From Acidovorax sp. Leaf191 (GTDB taxonomy: Bacteria > Pseudomonadota > Gammaproteobacteria > Burkholderiales > Burkholderiaceae_C): 64,000 nt of DNA. The stretch lies in the NCBI RefSeq assembly GCF_001424425.1, contig NZ_LMPT01000012.1, forward strand, positions 638,237-702,236. The letters are read 5' to 3'. Under the pieces are notes generated by a model. That model saw only the letters and a program-made list of their open reading frames with translations, was not told the origin of the DNA and did not search any database. Below are positions 1-8,499 of this stretch, in pieces; position 1 is the first letter of the stretch; the number at the start of each line of letters is the position of its first letter. The position numbers and the translations under genes are program-made.

Positions 1-1
1 G

Positions 2-1630
2 GGCGACGATGACCAGAGCATCTATGCCTTCCGCGGTGCACGCGTGGGCAACATGGCCGACTTCGTGCGCGAGTTCGACGTGCAGCGGCAGATCAAGCTC
101 GAGCAGAACTACCGCAGCTACAGCAACATCCTCGACTCGGCCAACACGCTCATCAGCCACAACAGCAAGCGCCTGGGCAAGAACCTGCGCACCACGCAGG
201 GCCCTGGCGAGCCGGTGCGGGTGTACGAGGCCAGCACCGACCTGGCGGAGGCGCAGTGGATGGTCGACGAGATCCGGCAGCTCGTGCGCAGCGATGGCTT
301 CGAGCGCAAGGAGATTGCCGTGCTCTACCGCAGCAATGCCCAAAGCCGGGTGATCGAATCGGCGCTGTTCAACGCCAGCGTGCCCTACCGCGTGTACGGC
401 GGCCTGCGCTTCTTCGAGCGCGCCGAAATCAAGCACGCGCTGGCCTACCTGCGCCTGCTGGAGAACCAGCACGATGACACCAGCTTCCTGCGCGTGGTCA
501 ACTTTCCGCCGCGCGGCATCGGTGCGCGCAGCATCGAGGTGCTGCAGGATGCCGCCAAGACCGCCGGCTGCTCGCTGCACGACGCCGTGAGCGCCGTGCC
601 CGGCAAGGCGGGCGCCAACCTGGGGGCCTTCGTCGCCATGGTGGACGTGCTGCGCGAGCAGACCCAGGGCCTGAACCTGCGCGGCATCATCGAGCAGATG
701 CTCGAATCATCCGGCCTGCTGGAGCACTACCGCACCGAGAAAGAGGGCGCCGACCGCATCGAAAACCTGGAAGAACTGGTGAACGCGGCCGAGAGCTTCG
801 TCACGCAGGAAGGCTTTGGCCGCGACGCCGTGGCCCTGCCGCTGGACGAGCATGGCACCCCGCTCTCGCAAAGTGCCGTGAGCCAGGGCCTGGATCCGAA
901 TGCCCCCGTGCTCGACGAGCCGCTGCCCCAGGCCGTGCCCGGCATCGTGGACATCGACACGGGCGAGACGCTCTCGCCACTGGCCGCCTTCCTCACGCAC
1001 GCGGCCCTGGAAGCCGGCGACAACCAGGCCCAGGCCGGGCAGGACGCCGTGCAGTTGATGACGGTGCACGCCAGCAAGGGCCTGGAGTTCGATGGCGTGT
1101 TCATCGGCGGCATGGAAGAGGGCCTGTTCCCGCACGAGAACTCCGCCAACGAACGCGACGGCCTGGAAGAAGAACGCCGCCTGATGTACGTGGCCATCAC
1201 CCGCGCACGCAAGCGCCTGTACCTGAGCCATTCGCAGACCCGCATGCTGCACGGCCAGACGCGCTACAACATCAAGAGCCGGTTCTTCGAAGAACTGCCC
1301 GAGGCCGCGCTCAAGTGGATCACGCCCAAGCAACAGGGCTTTGGTACGTATGCTCCTAATTCAGGAGCTGGTAGCGCGTATGGATCCAGCGGTAGAGGTC
1401 CTTTTGGCTTCAAGTCCGAGACTTTCGCCAGCCCTCCGGTGCCGGTGCAGAAGGCGGCGCCGTCGCACGGCCTGCGCGCGGGCATCGCGGTGTTCCACAC
1501 CAAGTTCGGCGAAGGCAAGGTGCTGGCGATCGAAGGCACGGGCGACGACGCGCGCGCGCAGGTCAACTTTCCGCGGCATGGCACCAAGTGGCTGGCGCTG
1601 TCGGTGGCCAAGCTCACGGTGGTGGACTGA
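2..1630 (+). CDS. uvrD: UvrD/Rep-family DNA helicase, C-terminal part (5' end outside window)
   Basis: ATP-dependent superfamily 1A 3'-5' DNA helicase used in nucleotide excision and mismatch repair. The frame is open from the window edge and begins inside motif III (GDDDQSIYAFRGAR). Motif IV (LEQNYRS), motif V (VHASKGLEFDGVF) and motif VI (RLMYVAITRARKRL) follow in order. The last 55 or so residues form the small Tudor-like UvrD/PcrA C-terminal domain (GIAVFHTKFGEGKVLAIEG). About 540 codons are present of the usual 750-800, so the first ATPase half lies outside. Between motif VI and the Tudor-like domain is a Gly/Ser/Pro linker (roughly partial residues 450-480) that coincides with an interspersed repeat at 1350-1414. 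The family is clear; UvrD rather than Rep or PcrA is inferred from the C-terminal domain. Confidence 0.93.
   Translation, partial: GDDDQSIYAFRGARVGNMADFVREFDVQRQIKLEQNYRSYSNILDSANTLISHNSKRLGKNLRTTQGPGEPVRVYEASTDLAEAQWMVDEIRQLVRSDGFERKEIAVLYRSNAQSRVIESALFNASVPYRVYGGLRFFERAEIKHALAYLRLLENQHDDTSFLRVVNFPPRGIGARSIEVLQDAAKTAGCSLHDAVSAVPGKAGANLGAFVAMVDVLREQTQGLNLRGIIEQMLESSGLLEHYRTEKEGADRIENLEELVNAAESFVTQEGFGRDAVALPLDEHGTPLSQSAVSQGLDPNAPVLDEPLPQAVPGIVDIDTGETLSPLAAFLTHAALEAGDNQAQAGQDAVQLMTVHASKGLEFDGVFIGGMEEGLFPHENSANERDGLEEERRLMYVAITRARKRLYLSHSQTRMLHGQTRYNIKSRFFEELPEAALKWITPKQQGFGTYAPNSGAGSAYGSSGRGPFGFKSETFASPPVPVQKAAPSHGLRAGIAVFHTKFGEGKVLAIEGTGDDARAQVNFPRHGTKWLALSVAKLTVVD
1350..1414 (+). repeat. In-frame copy of the Comamonadaceae-type interspersed repeat inside uvrD
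   Basis: The stretch contains ggagctggtagcgcg followed by cagcggtagaggtccttttg and ggcttcaag. This resembles the intergenic copies at 55074-55130 and 58531-58597 in its core (AGCTGxTxGCGC, then AGCGGTAG). It is read in frame as a flexible Gly/Ser/Pro linker between the helicase core and the C-terminal domain. The match to a family-wide repeat rests on comparison with the other copies here and on memory of Acidovorax genomes. Confidence 0.6.
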
Positions 1631-1845
1631 AGACAGCCCGCCATGCCGATGAGCAGCATGCTGTCGTGGCGCTTACCGATCAGGCCGAGTGCTGCAGGCC
1701 CTGGAAGTTGTCTGCCTCGGCTGTACGGCATATGTGGCGTGGTATGGCTTTTTCAGGGGCAGTGCGGCAGGCCTGGCATGCCGTCCGTCAGCCCTGCTTG
1801 TCACTCCGGTGAGCGCCGTAACCCACCACCGCTGAAAGGCATGTC

Positions 1846-2463
1846 GTGAGCGTTGCGCCCATTCTTTCTCCTGCCGGTGGCCTCGCCCTTGTGGTGCTGG
1901 GTGGACTGCCAGGCGTGGGCAAGAGCACGGTGGCGCGCGCGCTGCTGGCGCAGTGGCGCGCGGTCTACCTTCGCATCGACACCATCGAACAGGCATTGCG
2001 GGATTCCATGGCTCTGCAGGGCGATGTGGGGCCTGCCGGCTACGTGGTGGCCTATGCCCTGGCGCGCACTCAGCTGGCGCAGGGCCTGCCGGTGCTGGTG
2101 GACTGCGTGAACCCCTTGGCGGTAACGCGCCATGCGTGGCACGCCGTGGCGCGGGATGCGCAGGCGCCGTGCTTGGATGTGGAGATCATCTGCTCCGACA
2201 TCCACGCGCATCGGCAGCGGGTGGACACACGGCCCACCGATGTGCCGGGGCTCGTGCCGCCCCGATGGGAGGCCGTGCTCCAGCATGACTACGCGCCGTG
2301 GCCGGAAGGCGGGCACAACCGCGTGGAGGGGATGAAGAGCAGTGCAGATGCCTCTCGAATGGTGATCGACACGGCTGCCCACACTGCAGAACAGGCCGCG
2401 GCCAAGGTGCTTGCCGCGTTGCGCGCATTGACGGTTCGCGCTGCTGGCCGCGGTCGCGATTGA
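1846..2463 (+). CDS. P-loop (AAA_33/zeta-toxin-like) small-molecule kinase
   Basis: A 205-residue cytosolic protein with a Walker A motif GGLPGVGKST at residues 19-28, followed by an RIDTIEQAL segment typical of AAA_33 kinases related to zeta toxin, gluconate kinase and chloramphenicol phosphotransferase. It therefore probably transfers a phosphate from ATP to a small molecule; the substrate cannot be read. The start is a GTG at 1846 with GAAAGG just upstream; the nearby ATG at 1841 is out of frame and stops at once. No antitoxin-like partner is adjacent, so a toxin-antitoxin role is not supported. It stands alone after uvrD. Confidence 0.7.
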   Translation: MSVAPILSPAGGLALVVLGGLPGVGKSTVARALLAQWRAVYLRIDTIEQALRDSMALQGDVGPAGYVVAYALARTQLAQGLPVLVDCVNPLAVTRHAWHAVARDAQAPCLDVEIICSDIHAHRQRVDTRPTDVPGLVPPRWEAVLQHDYAPWPEGGHNRVEGMKSSADASRMVIDTAAHTAEQAAAKVLAALRALTVRAAGRGRD

Positions 2464-2828
2464 ACCTGCTACAGCAACGTCTCCGGGTGGCGGCGGGCCC
2501 GCGCCATCGGGCCTTCATCGCAAGCGTGCTGCCACGATGCAAGTGTGAGCTTCATGGCTGTGGGAGTGTTTCGTGCTTCGCAATGCTGTAACGCGCTGTG
2601 ACGGTGTTCATTGAGTTTTCATAACTCGGAGGAACGACGGATTGCCCGGCACTATGGCCCTTGGCCTCCGTGCGCAGCCTCGTGGCGCGTTGAACGGTCT
2701 AGTGCAGCGCGGCAAGGTTGCCTACAACTCCTTACCCCTGCGCGGCCAGGGTCTCCAAGAATTGTTCAACGCATGGCGCCCACCCCCTGTTCCCGGGCGT
2801 GCACTGCGATCCATTCTGGGAGGAAACC
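2464..2828. other. Non-coding interval between the P-loop kinase and the lipoprotein gene
   Basis: No convincing gene in 365 bases. A small inverted repeat, GAGTT-ttcat-AACTC (2612-2626), may be an operator or a weak hairpin. No clear -35/-10 pair was found. The segment presumably carries the promoter of the lipoprotein–OmpA–zinc-ribbon group. Confidence 0.4.
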
Positions 2829-3485
2829 ATGGCATCAATCCCGTCGCGAGACGCACGCGAGACTCGGAGCAAGCCTGTGAGCCGGACTGCCGCCGCAGTG
2901 CTGCTCGCCAGCTGGCTGGTCGCCTGCGGTGATCGCGTCAACGAGCCCGTGGCATCACCGCCGACCGGGGCGGCAGCGGCGCCATCGCCGGCCTCCCCTG
3001 CTATGCCCGCAGTGCCTGCCGCACCGGCCTATCCTGTGGCGGCTGCTGCAGCGCCGGCTTCGCCGGCACACCCGTCTACCGCTGCTGTGCAGGCCGCACC
3101 CGTCAAGTTGCCGCTGGCCGTACAGGGGGTCGCACCTGCAGGGCTGACTGTGCGCATCAAAGGTGCCGAAGTGGGTGGCGATGCCACCGTGCTGGACGTG
3201 AGCATCTCGTTCGCCAACCGCATCACCAACTCGACGATGCTGGCGCTGGCCGACACCTACCTGCAGGACGAAAGCGGCGCCAAGCTGCACATCCAGCGCC
3301 CCGAAGGCAACCGGGACATCACCATCCGCGAGGGGCAAACGCTGGAGGGGCAGCTCGTCTTCATGGGCAGTGTGGCCCCCAGTGCGCGGCAACTCAAGCT
3401 GGTGTTCAACGATGGCAACCAGGGCGACAACATCGTGGCACCTGGCCTGGCCATCGACGTGCCACTGCCCGCCGCCAAGGGCTGA
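2829..3485 (+). CDS. Ala/Pro-rich predicted lipoprotein of unknown function
   Basis: A 218-residue protein. The N-terminus has Arg/Lys residues, a hydrophobic stretch and a lipobox ending LVAC (Cys about residue 36), so it is predicted to be an outer- or inner-membrane lipoprotein. Residues about 40-90 are a low-complexity Ala/Pro/Ser linker. The last 125 or so residues look like one beta-sandwich domain (VRIKGAEVGGDATVLDVSISF to FNDGNQGDN), resembling DUF4352-type domains. The ATG at 2829 is preceded by GGGAGGAAACC, a strong ribosome site, which is why it is preferred over upstream in-frame codons. It is followed closely by an OmpA-like gene, suggesting a joint envelope role. Confidence 0.7.
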   Translation: MASIPSRDARETRSKPVSRTAAAVLLASWLVACGDRVNEPVASPPTGAAAAPSPASPAMPAVPAAPAYPVAAAAAPASPAHPSTAAVQAAPVKLPLAVQGVAPAGLTVRIKGAEVGGDATVLDVSISFANRITNSTMLALADTYLQDESGAKLHIQRPEGNRDITIREGQTLEGQLVFMGSVAPSARQLKLVFNDGNQGDNIVAPGLAIDVPLPAAKG

Positions 3486-3528
3486 CTGCGTGGGGTGTGG
3501 TCCATTCAGTCCAGTCCCGAAAGGACGG

Positions 3529-4278
3529 GTGCTGGCGGTGGTGGCAGCGAGGGCCACTGGAGTCGCTGCGACGCTGCTGATGACCGCGTCGGCGGGCTGG
3601 GCACAGCAGGTGCCAAGCGCTGATGTGCGCAGCGGCCGGTCGCTGAAAGACGTGCCCACGCAATTGCGGCCGGCTGCCTCAGCGCCCGCCACACGACTCA
3701 GTCCGGTGAATGCGCAGGGAGCGCTCGGCGCATCATCGCGGCAGACCTCGCTGCAGGGCGCAGCGCCCGCCATCTCGCTAGGGACCGCAGCACAGCCGCA
3801 GACGGCCCTGCTGCTGCGGCAGGCCGAGGTGCCGCCGCAGCGGCGGGCTATCACCCGCAGCTTGATCGCAGAGCTCCATGCGCGGCCTACTGCGCAGCAG
3901 GCAATCTCCATCGACCTGCCTGCCGACGTGCTGTTCGACTTCGACAAGGCCGACCTGCGGCCCGATGCATTGCCCACGCTGCAGAAGGCGGCAGAGCTGA
4001 TCCAGAGCTATCCGCGCGCGCCGTTGCGCGTCGTGGGCCACACCGACAGCAAAGGCTCCGATGGCTACAACGACACGCTGTCGCAGCGCCGCTCCCAGGC
4101 GGTGGCGCAAGCGCTGCAAGAGCGCACGGGCCGCAGTGCCGCAGCGCAGGGGCGCGGCAAGCGCGAACCTGTGGCTGCCAACACCACGCCGGACGGCCAG
4201 GACGACCCCGCGGGCCGCCAGCGCAACCGGCGTGTGCAGATATTGATCGAGCCACCGGCGGGTGGCGTCCCCTCATGA
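3529..4278 (+). CDS. OmpA-family peptidoglycan-binding envelope protein
   Basis: About 249 residues. A hydrophobic signal peptide ends near SAGWAQ, a poorly conserved middle follows, and a C-terminal OmpA-like domain covers about residues 125-240. Diagnostic features are DVLFDFDKADLRPDAL at the start of the domain, GHTDSKGSDGYNDTLSQRR (the NxxLSxxRA-like peptidoglycan site) and RRVQI at the end. OmpA domains of this kind anchor the outer membrane to peptidoglycan non-covalently. The start is uncertain: GTG 3529 follows AAAGGA closely, while GTG 3538 or 3541 would also give a good signal peptide. It lies 43 bases after the lipoprotein gene and 10 bases before the zinc-ribbon gene, probably one operon. 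Confidence 0.82.
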   Translation: MLAVVAARATGVAATLLMTASAGWAQQVPSADVRSGRSLKDVPTQLRPAASAPATRLSPVNAQGALGASSRQTSLQGAAPAISLGTAAQPQTALLLRQAEVPPQRRAITRSLIAELHARPTAQQAISIDLPADVLFDFDKADLRPDALPTLQKAAELIQSYPRAPLRVVGHTDSKGSDGYNDTLSQRRSQAVAQALQERTGRSAAAQGRGKREPVAANTTPDGQDDPAGRQRNRRVQILIEPPAGGVPS

Positions 4279-4288
4279 AGGAGAGCTT

Positions 4289-4558
4289 ATGGCGTTGATC
4301 ACATGCCCCGACTGCAACCGACAGGTGTCCTCGCTGGCCGTGGCCTGTCCGGGGTGCGGCTACCCCATCGCTTCGGCCCATGGCGGGTTGAGCCCGGGCG
4401 GGCAGAAGCCACTCAGCGCCCTGCAGTCGCCCCAGGTGTGGGGCCGTGTGACCGGCGTGGTGGGCGCCTGGCTGGTCGCTCCGTGGATCGCCCGCATGCT
4501 GGCCGTGGTGGGGGCCTGCGTGATGGGGTACTTTCTGTTTCGGGGCGGCCGCCAGTGA
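4289..4558 (+). CDS. Small zinc-ribbon membrane protein
   Basis: 89 residues. The N-terminus is a zinc ribbon with two CxxC pairs (CPDCNRQVSSLAVACPGCGYP, residues about 6-26). A short linker and two hydrophobic stretches at about residues 52-84 follow, so a membrane-anchored zinc ribbon is likely. The ATG at 4289 is preceded by GAAGGAGAG with good spacing; the longer frame from 4262 would overlap the OmpA stop and has no ribosome site. Function unknown; the position suggests an accessory role to the OmpA/lipoprotein pair. Confidence 0.75.
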   Translation: MALITCPDCNRQVSSLAVACPGCGYPIASAHGGLSPGGQKPLSALQSPQVWGRVTGVVGAWLVAPWIARMLAVVGACVMGYFLFRGGRQ

Positions 4559-4654
4559 GCGGATGAATTGAGTACTGCTGGGCGCGGTGCAGCGCGGCGC
4601 GGTGATTCCGCCTGAAGCAGAGGCCGTAGCAGCCGCCGGTTCGCAACCGCGTCG

Positions 4655-5833
4655 TCAGAGACGCACCCAGTGGTTGTCCATGCGCGCACCGGCCAGGGCG
4701 GGGGCATGCGGATGCGCGACAGGGCGGTCCCCCTGCGCGTCCTGCAGCGTGCGCGTGAGCCCTGCCGCCCAAAGCTGGTCTTGCGCATCGGCGGCCAGCG
4801 CGCACACTTCTTCGAGCGGAATCAGTCCGCGCCAGGTGCCGTCGGCCGTGAAGTGCGCCACGCCGTCGACCCGGGGGCAGCTCACCGCCCAGCCAGCGCG
4901 GGTTGCGGCAATGCTGCCACCGTAGCCAGACAGCGACCGCGGCGCCGCATGCGGCGTCAGTTGCTGTCCATCGAACCGCGCCAGGATGGGCGCCGCCGCC
5001 TTGGCGGCGCTGTCGCCATGCTCGGCCTGCAGGGCAATCCCCAATGTCTTGCCATCGGGGCTCCACGCCAGGTGGCGCAGGCTCAGGCGTTTGTCCTCCA
5101 GCCGCCATTGACCCAGCAGGTCGCCCCGGCGGCCGTCGAGCCGTACCAGAGACGAATCCATGGTGTCCAGATCGCGCTTGACCCGGCCCGTTTCAGGCGA
5201 TGTGGGCACGCCGCCGTTGGCAACGATCAACGTGGGCGCGCCACGACTGCCGGTGTCCCAGATCAGTTCGTGGGCGTCGATGCCGTGGGTGGGCCACTCG
5301 GCGATTTTTTGCAGCGTGGCGGCATGCCGCACGCCGATCAAGCTCTGGCCGGTTTCCGTATCGGTTTCGGTGGTGTAGACGCGTTGGCCGTCCGGGCTGC
5401 ACAGTGCATGGCCATTGAAGGAGCGCTCTCCGTCCTGCCACAGCCACAGGGGTGGGCGGTCGCCCCGGCCTGGCTGCCAGTGCACCATCCAGTCGCCCGG
5501 TCGGCGGGACACGGCCAGCACCGCGCCGCCGGGCAGCACGCACAGGCCATGGGCGCGGGTCGGCACCTCCATCGCAGCGCGCACCTGCAGGGCCTGGCCC
5601 GCGCCTTCGTGCGCTGACAGCGAGCCTATGTAGAAGCTTCCCTCGCGCTCCCAGGCAGCCGCGAGCGAGATGCCTGCAGGGCCGCCTGCGCCGGTGCTGG
5701 CCCATGCACTGCGCGGCAGCACCGTCCACGCGCTGAGGCCAGCGAGCATGGCCAGCACCTGCCGCCGGTTCTGCCCGAGCAAGGGGTGCGCTGGCTGCGT
5801 GCAGGGGTTGTGTTTGCTAGTCACCGTCCGCAT
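4655..5833 (-). CDS. DUF1513 beta-propeller-like periplasmic protein of the imelysin iron cluster
   Basis: 392 residues. The N-terminus has an RR-containing Tat-like signal (QNRRQVLAMLAGLSAW), then repeated beta-strand units typical of DUF1513 (GHALCSPDGQRVYTTETD, GIDAHELIWD, RHLAWSPDGKTLGIALQ). DUF1513 proteins accompany imelysins and di-heme oxidoreductases in proteobacterial iron-regulated clusters; their biochemical role is not established. The ATG at 5833 lies inside the end of the second imelysin gene (17-base overlap), pointing to translational coupling. It is the last gene of the minus-strand cluster. Confidence 0.85.
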   Translation of the reverse strand: MRTVTSKHNPCTQPAHPLLGQNRRQVLAMLAGLSAWTVLPRSAWASTGAGGPAGISLAAAWEREGSFYIGSLSAHEGAGQALQVRAAMEVPTRAHGLCVLPGGAVLAVSRRPGDWMVHWQPGRGDRPPLWLWQDGERSFNGHALCSPDGQRVYTTETDTETGQSLIGVRHAATLQKIAEWPTHGIDAHELIWDTGSRGAPTLIVANGGVPTSPETGRVKRDLDTMDSSLVRLDGRRGDLLGQWRLEDKRLSLRHLAWSPDGKTLGIALQAEHGDSAAKAAAPILARFDGQQLTPHAAPRSLSGYGGSIAATRAGWAVSCPRVDGVAHFTADGTWRGLIPLEEVCALAADAQDQLWAAGLTRTLQDAQGDRPVAHPHAPALAGARMDNHWVRL

Positions 5834-6926
5834 CCGAAAACCCGATGCTCACCTGCAGCGCGGGCGCCACTTCGGATTCGGCCAGAAACTTCAGCGCCGT
5901 CAGGTCCTTGGCCGTCTGCTGGATGGCCGCCTTGTTCTGCAGGCCCGACTTCTGCACCTGGGCCATCGACGCGTCGACCTTGTCGGTGGCTTGGCGCAGC
6001 TTGTCGGCCAGCGGGTTCATGCCCTTGCCGCGCAGGTACATCTCCAGAGGCACCAGGGCCTCGCCAGCCGCCGGTATCTCGGCGCTGGCGGGCAGGGTGG
6101 TCACGCTGCGCAGGCCGCCCCAGGTGGCCGCCCAGGCCGCCAGCGTGGTGCCGCTGGCGGTGCGGGGGTAGTCCGGCGTGCGCGTTCCCTGGGCTGCGCG
6201 CAGGGGCTTGTCCATCTGTGCCCAGCGCAGGCGCTCGATGCCGCCCACCCACTGGTTCACGAATTCGCTGATGGCCGCAGTGGACGCCTCCTGCTCGTCC
6301 TCGGCGCCCCAGTCGGTGGTCGCCGCGTCGGCGTAGGCCTTGGCCAGGGCGGCGGATTCCCGCGCCACATCCTGCGCCACTTCGTGCGCGTAGCTGCAGG
6401 CAGGGCTGCCGGGCTGGGCCGGGCGCGTCCACAGCAGCCATTCCAGCGCGGGCAGGCCCTTGGCAGGCGTGCCGATGCGCTCGAAGGCCTTGGCGCCCTG
6501 GGGCTGGGTGGCGACAGCTTTTTCGATCAATGCAGGGCGCGTGGGCGTGAAGTCGATAGCGCGTTGGCTGCGGCGTGCGATGACCGGGCCGACGGACACG
6601 GCGGCGAGCTGCTCCCACGCGCGGGCCGTGGCCTGCCAGGCAGTGCGTGCGGACTGGAGCGCCACCTTGCCATCGGCCGCCGAGGCCTGGCACAGGGCCG
6701 CCACGGCGGGCACGAGGGCGCGGGCATCGCGGTCAAAGTCCTGTGCGCGTGGCAGGGCCCAGTGGCCGTAGATGCCTTGCAGCGCATGCACCGTGTCGTA
6801 GAACGGCACGGCGTTGCGCTGCCAGGCTGGGATGGCGGGTCCAGTGGGCGCCGCAGACTGTGCCTGCGCTGTGAGAGGGGGCAGGGTGGCCAGCAGCAGG
6901 GCGGCTGCAAGGAGGGATGTTTTCAT
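5817..6926 (-). CDS. Imelysin-family periplasmic protein (second copy in the cluster)
   Basis: 369 residues with a cleavable signal peptide (MKTSLLAAALLL to TAQAQS), then an all-helical imelysin fold: WQRNAVPFYDTVHALQGIYGHW near the start, GLPALEWLLW in the middle and repeated helices at the end. Imelysins are periplasmic or lipid-anchored proteins of iron-regulated operons, related to the EfeO M75 domain and thought to handle iron or heme. The GxHxxE signature of classical imelysins reads GLPALE here, so the His is replaced by Pro while the Glu is kept. The ATG at 6924-6926 is chosen because the signal peptide starts there. Confidence 0.86.
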   Translation of the reverse strand: MKTSLLAAALLLATLPPLTAQAQSAAPTGPAIPAWQRNAVPFYDTVHALQGIYGHWALPRAQDFDRDARALVPAVAALCQASAADGKVALQSARTAWQATARAWEQLAAVSVGPVIARRSQRAIDFTPTRPALIEKAVATQPQGAKAFERIGTPAKGLPALEWLLWTRPAQPGSPACSYAHEVAQDVARESAALAKAYADAATTDWGAEDEQEASTAAISEFVNQWVGGIERLRWAQMDKPLRAAQGTRTPDYPRTASGTTLAAWAATWGGLRSVTTLPASAEIPAAGEALVPLEMYLRGKGMNPLADKLRQATDKVDASMAQVQKSGLQNKAAIQQTAKDLTALKFLAESEVAPALQVSIGFSDADGD

Positions 6927-6933
6927 CGCCGGG

Positions 6934-7003
6934 CCGCCCCAAGATGAAAACGCGGCCTCCTCGGGGGGCAGCGACCACACGGAGTGGGGAGCGTGGGGGT
7001 AAA
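6934..7003. repeat. Interspersed GC-rich repeat between two iron-cluster genes
   Basis: Contains the imperfect inverted halves GCCTCCTCGGGGGGC and AGTGGGGAGCGTGGGGG around GCAGCGACCACACGG. On the minus strand this reads like an element I recall as common in Acidovorax and its relatives (CCCCACGCTCC ... CGCTGCCCCCCGAGG). It fills the gap between the di-heme oxidoreductase stop and the second imelysin start. Assignment to a repeat family is from memory and only one copy lies in the window. Confidence 0.45.
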
Positions 7004-7006
7004 TTC

Positions 7007-8497
7007 TCATAGTGACTCCACGAATTTCACGAGCGCATCCCGGTCGGCCTTCTTCATCTTCAGCACCTGGTCCTTGGCCTCTTCGGCCTCGCCGCCATGC
7101 CACAGCACGGCTTCGAGCACGCCGCGCGCGCGACCGTCGTGCAGCAGGCGGGTGTGGCCGTTCACGTCCTTGATCAGGCCCGTGCCCCACAGCGCAGGCG
7201 TCTTCCACTGCCGGCCGTTGGCACCGAAGTCGGGCCGGCCGTCGGCCAGGCGCTCGCCCATGTCGTGCAGCAGCAGGTCTGTGTACGGAAAAATGCGTTG
7301 TCCGCTCAGCGCCTTGCTCGTCAGCTGCGGAAACGGCCCCTCTTTGGTGACGTAGCTCGGGCGGTGGCAGGTAGCGCACTGGGCCTGGCTGAACAATGCC
7401 TGGCCGCGCAGCACCTGTGCATCGTTGATGTTGCGGCGCGCGGGCGGGGCCAGCGTGGCTTGGTAGAAGATCACGTCGGCGAGGGTCTTGTCGTCGATCT
7501 CGACGCCGGGCTGGCCTTGCTCGCCACCGCTCTTGCCGCTGGGGGCGGCCAGGCAGTCCTTCTGCGCGGGCGTGCAGGCCTCTTGCGCGAAGTGGCGCGA
7601 GGTGATGCCCATGTCGCCCAGGAAGGCGCCGCCCGTCTGGTGCGCAATGGTGGCCACGTTGGCCTTCCAGCCGAAGCGCCCCGTCATCATGCGGCCGGCA
7701 GGGCCGTCCCACACCTTGTTGGGCACGCCCTTGATGGGGCCCGGGGCGGCGGCCTGGTCTGCCGCGTTGGCCAGGATGTCGGCCTCGGCAATGGCTTCGA
7801 GCAGGCCCACGCCGATGATCTGCGGCGCGATGCGCGGGCTGGTCATCACGTCCTTGTGCAGGGGGCCGTAGCCCAGGTCGGCAAAACCGTAGACAGGCTT
7901 TTGCAGCGTGTAGGGCGTGCCGTCGGCAAACTTGCCTTTGATGGTGTCGTAGCGCAGGGTCACGCGGCCTTCGGGCTTGACGCCCTGGATGGCCGCGTTG
8001 TTGAACTGGTCGCCGTACACCGGGTCGTGCACCGGCCCGCCGTGCACGTCGGTGCCGGGGATGGACAGGCGTATCAGCAGCGCCACCGTGGGGTCCTTCG
8101 TTTCGCCCAGGCGGTTGAAGATCGCTGGCGGCTCGCCCCGGCCGTCCTGTACGTGGCAGCCGCCGCACGAGCGCGCGATGAAGTGCGGGCCGAGGCCGTC
8201 GCGGGCTTTGGTGGAGGCGGGCGCCTCCACCCAGTTGCGCCGGAAGAACGAGTTGCCGATGACGAAGCGCGTGCGCTCCTCGTCGGTCAGGTTGGCGGCC
8301 GGGAACGAGAAGGCATTGCGCCCGGTGGCGAACACCGTGGTCTCGCCGCCGGTTTTTTCGCCCAGCGGGTCGGGCTGGGGCGCTGCCGTCAACGACTGCA
8401 GGCCCAGGCCGCCGAAGCCGGCGATCGCGACGATGCCGATGCTGGCTGCTGCCAGGCGCACGGTGCGCCAGCGGGCAATGGCTTGCGCAGGCTTCAT
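7007..8497 (-). CDS. Di-heme oxidoreductase, DUF1111 ('thiol oxidoreductase') family
   Basis: 496 residues. An N-terminal hydrophobic segment (about residues 13-34) acts as signal or anchor. Two c-type heme sites are visible: CGGCH at residues 111-115 and CATCH at 374-378. Family features include FVIGNSFFRRNWVEAP before the first heme and a C-terminal HDGRARGVLEAVLWHGGEA stretch with conserved His. DUF1111 proteins resemble di-heme cytochrome c peroxidase-like enzymes and co-occur with imelysins. The product is expected in the periplasm. It starts 2 bases after the first imelysin stop and so is co-transcribed. Confidence 0.88.
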   Translation of the reverse strand: MKPAQAIARWRTVRLAAASIGIVAIAGFGGLGLQSLTAAPQPDPLGEKTGGETTVFATGRNAFSFPAANLTDEERTRFVIGNSFFRRNWVEAPASTKARDGLGPHFIARSCGGCHVQDGRGEPPAIFNRLGETKDPTVALLIRLSIPGTDVHGGPVHDPVYGDQFNNAAIQGVKPEGRVTLRYDTIKGKFADGTPYTLQKPVYGFADLGYGPLHKDVMTSPRIAPQIIGVGLLEAIAEADILANAADQAAAPGPIKGVPNKVWDGPAGRMMTGRFGWKANVATIAHQTGGAFLGDMGITSRHFAQEACTPAQKDCLAAPSGKSGGEQGQPGVEIDDKTLADVIFYQATLAPPARRNINDAQVLRGQALFSQAQCATCHRPSYVTKEGPFPQLTSKALSGQRIFPYTDLLLHDMGERLADGRPDFGANGRQWKTPALWGTGLIKDVNGHTRLLHDGRARGVLEAVLWHGGEAEEAKDQVLKMKKADRDALVKFVESL

Positions 8498-8499
8498 GT

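Noticed and set aside
1846..2463. Zeta-type toxin of a toxin-antitoxin pair
   Set aside because: The P-loop kinase resembles zeta toxin only at fold level and no small antitoxin gene is adjacent.
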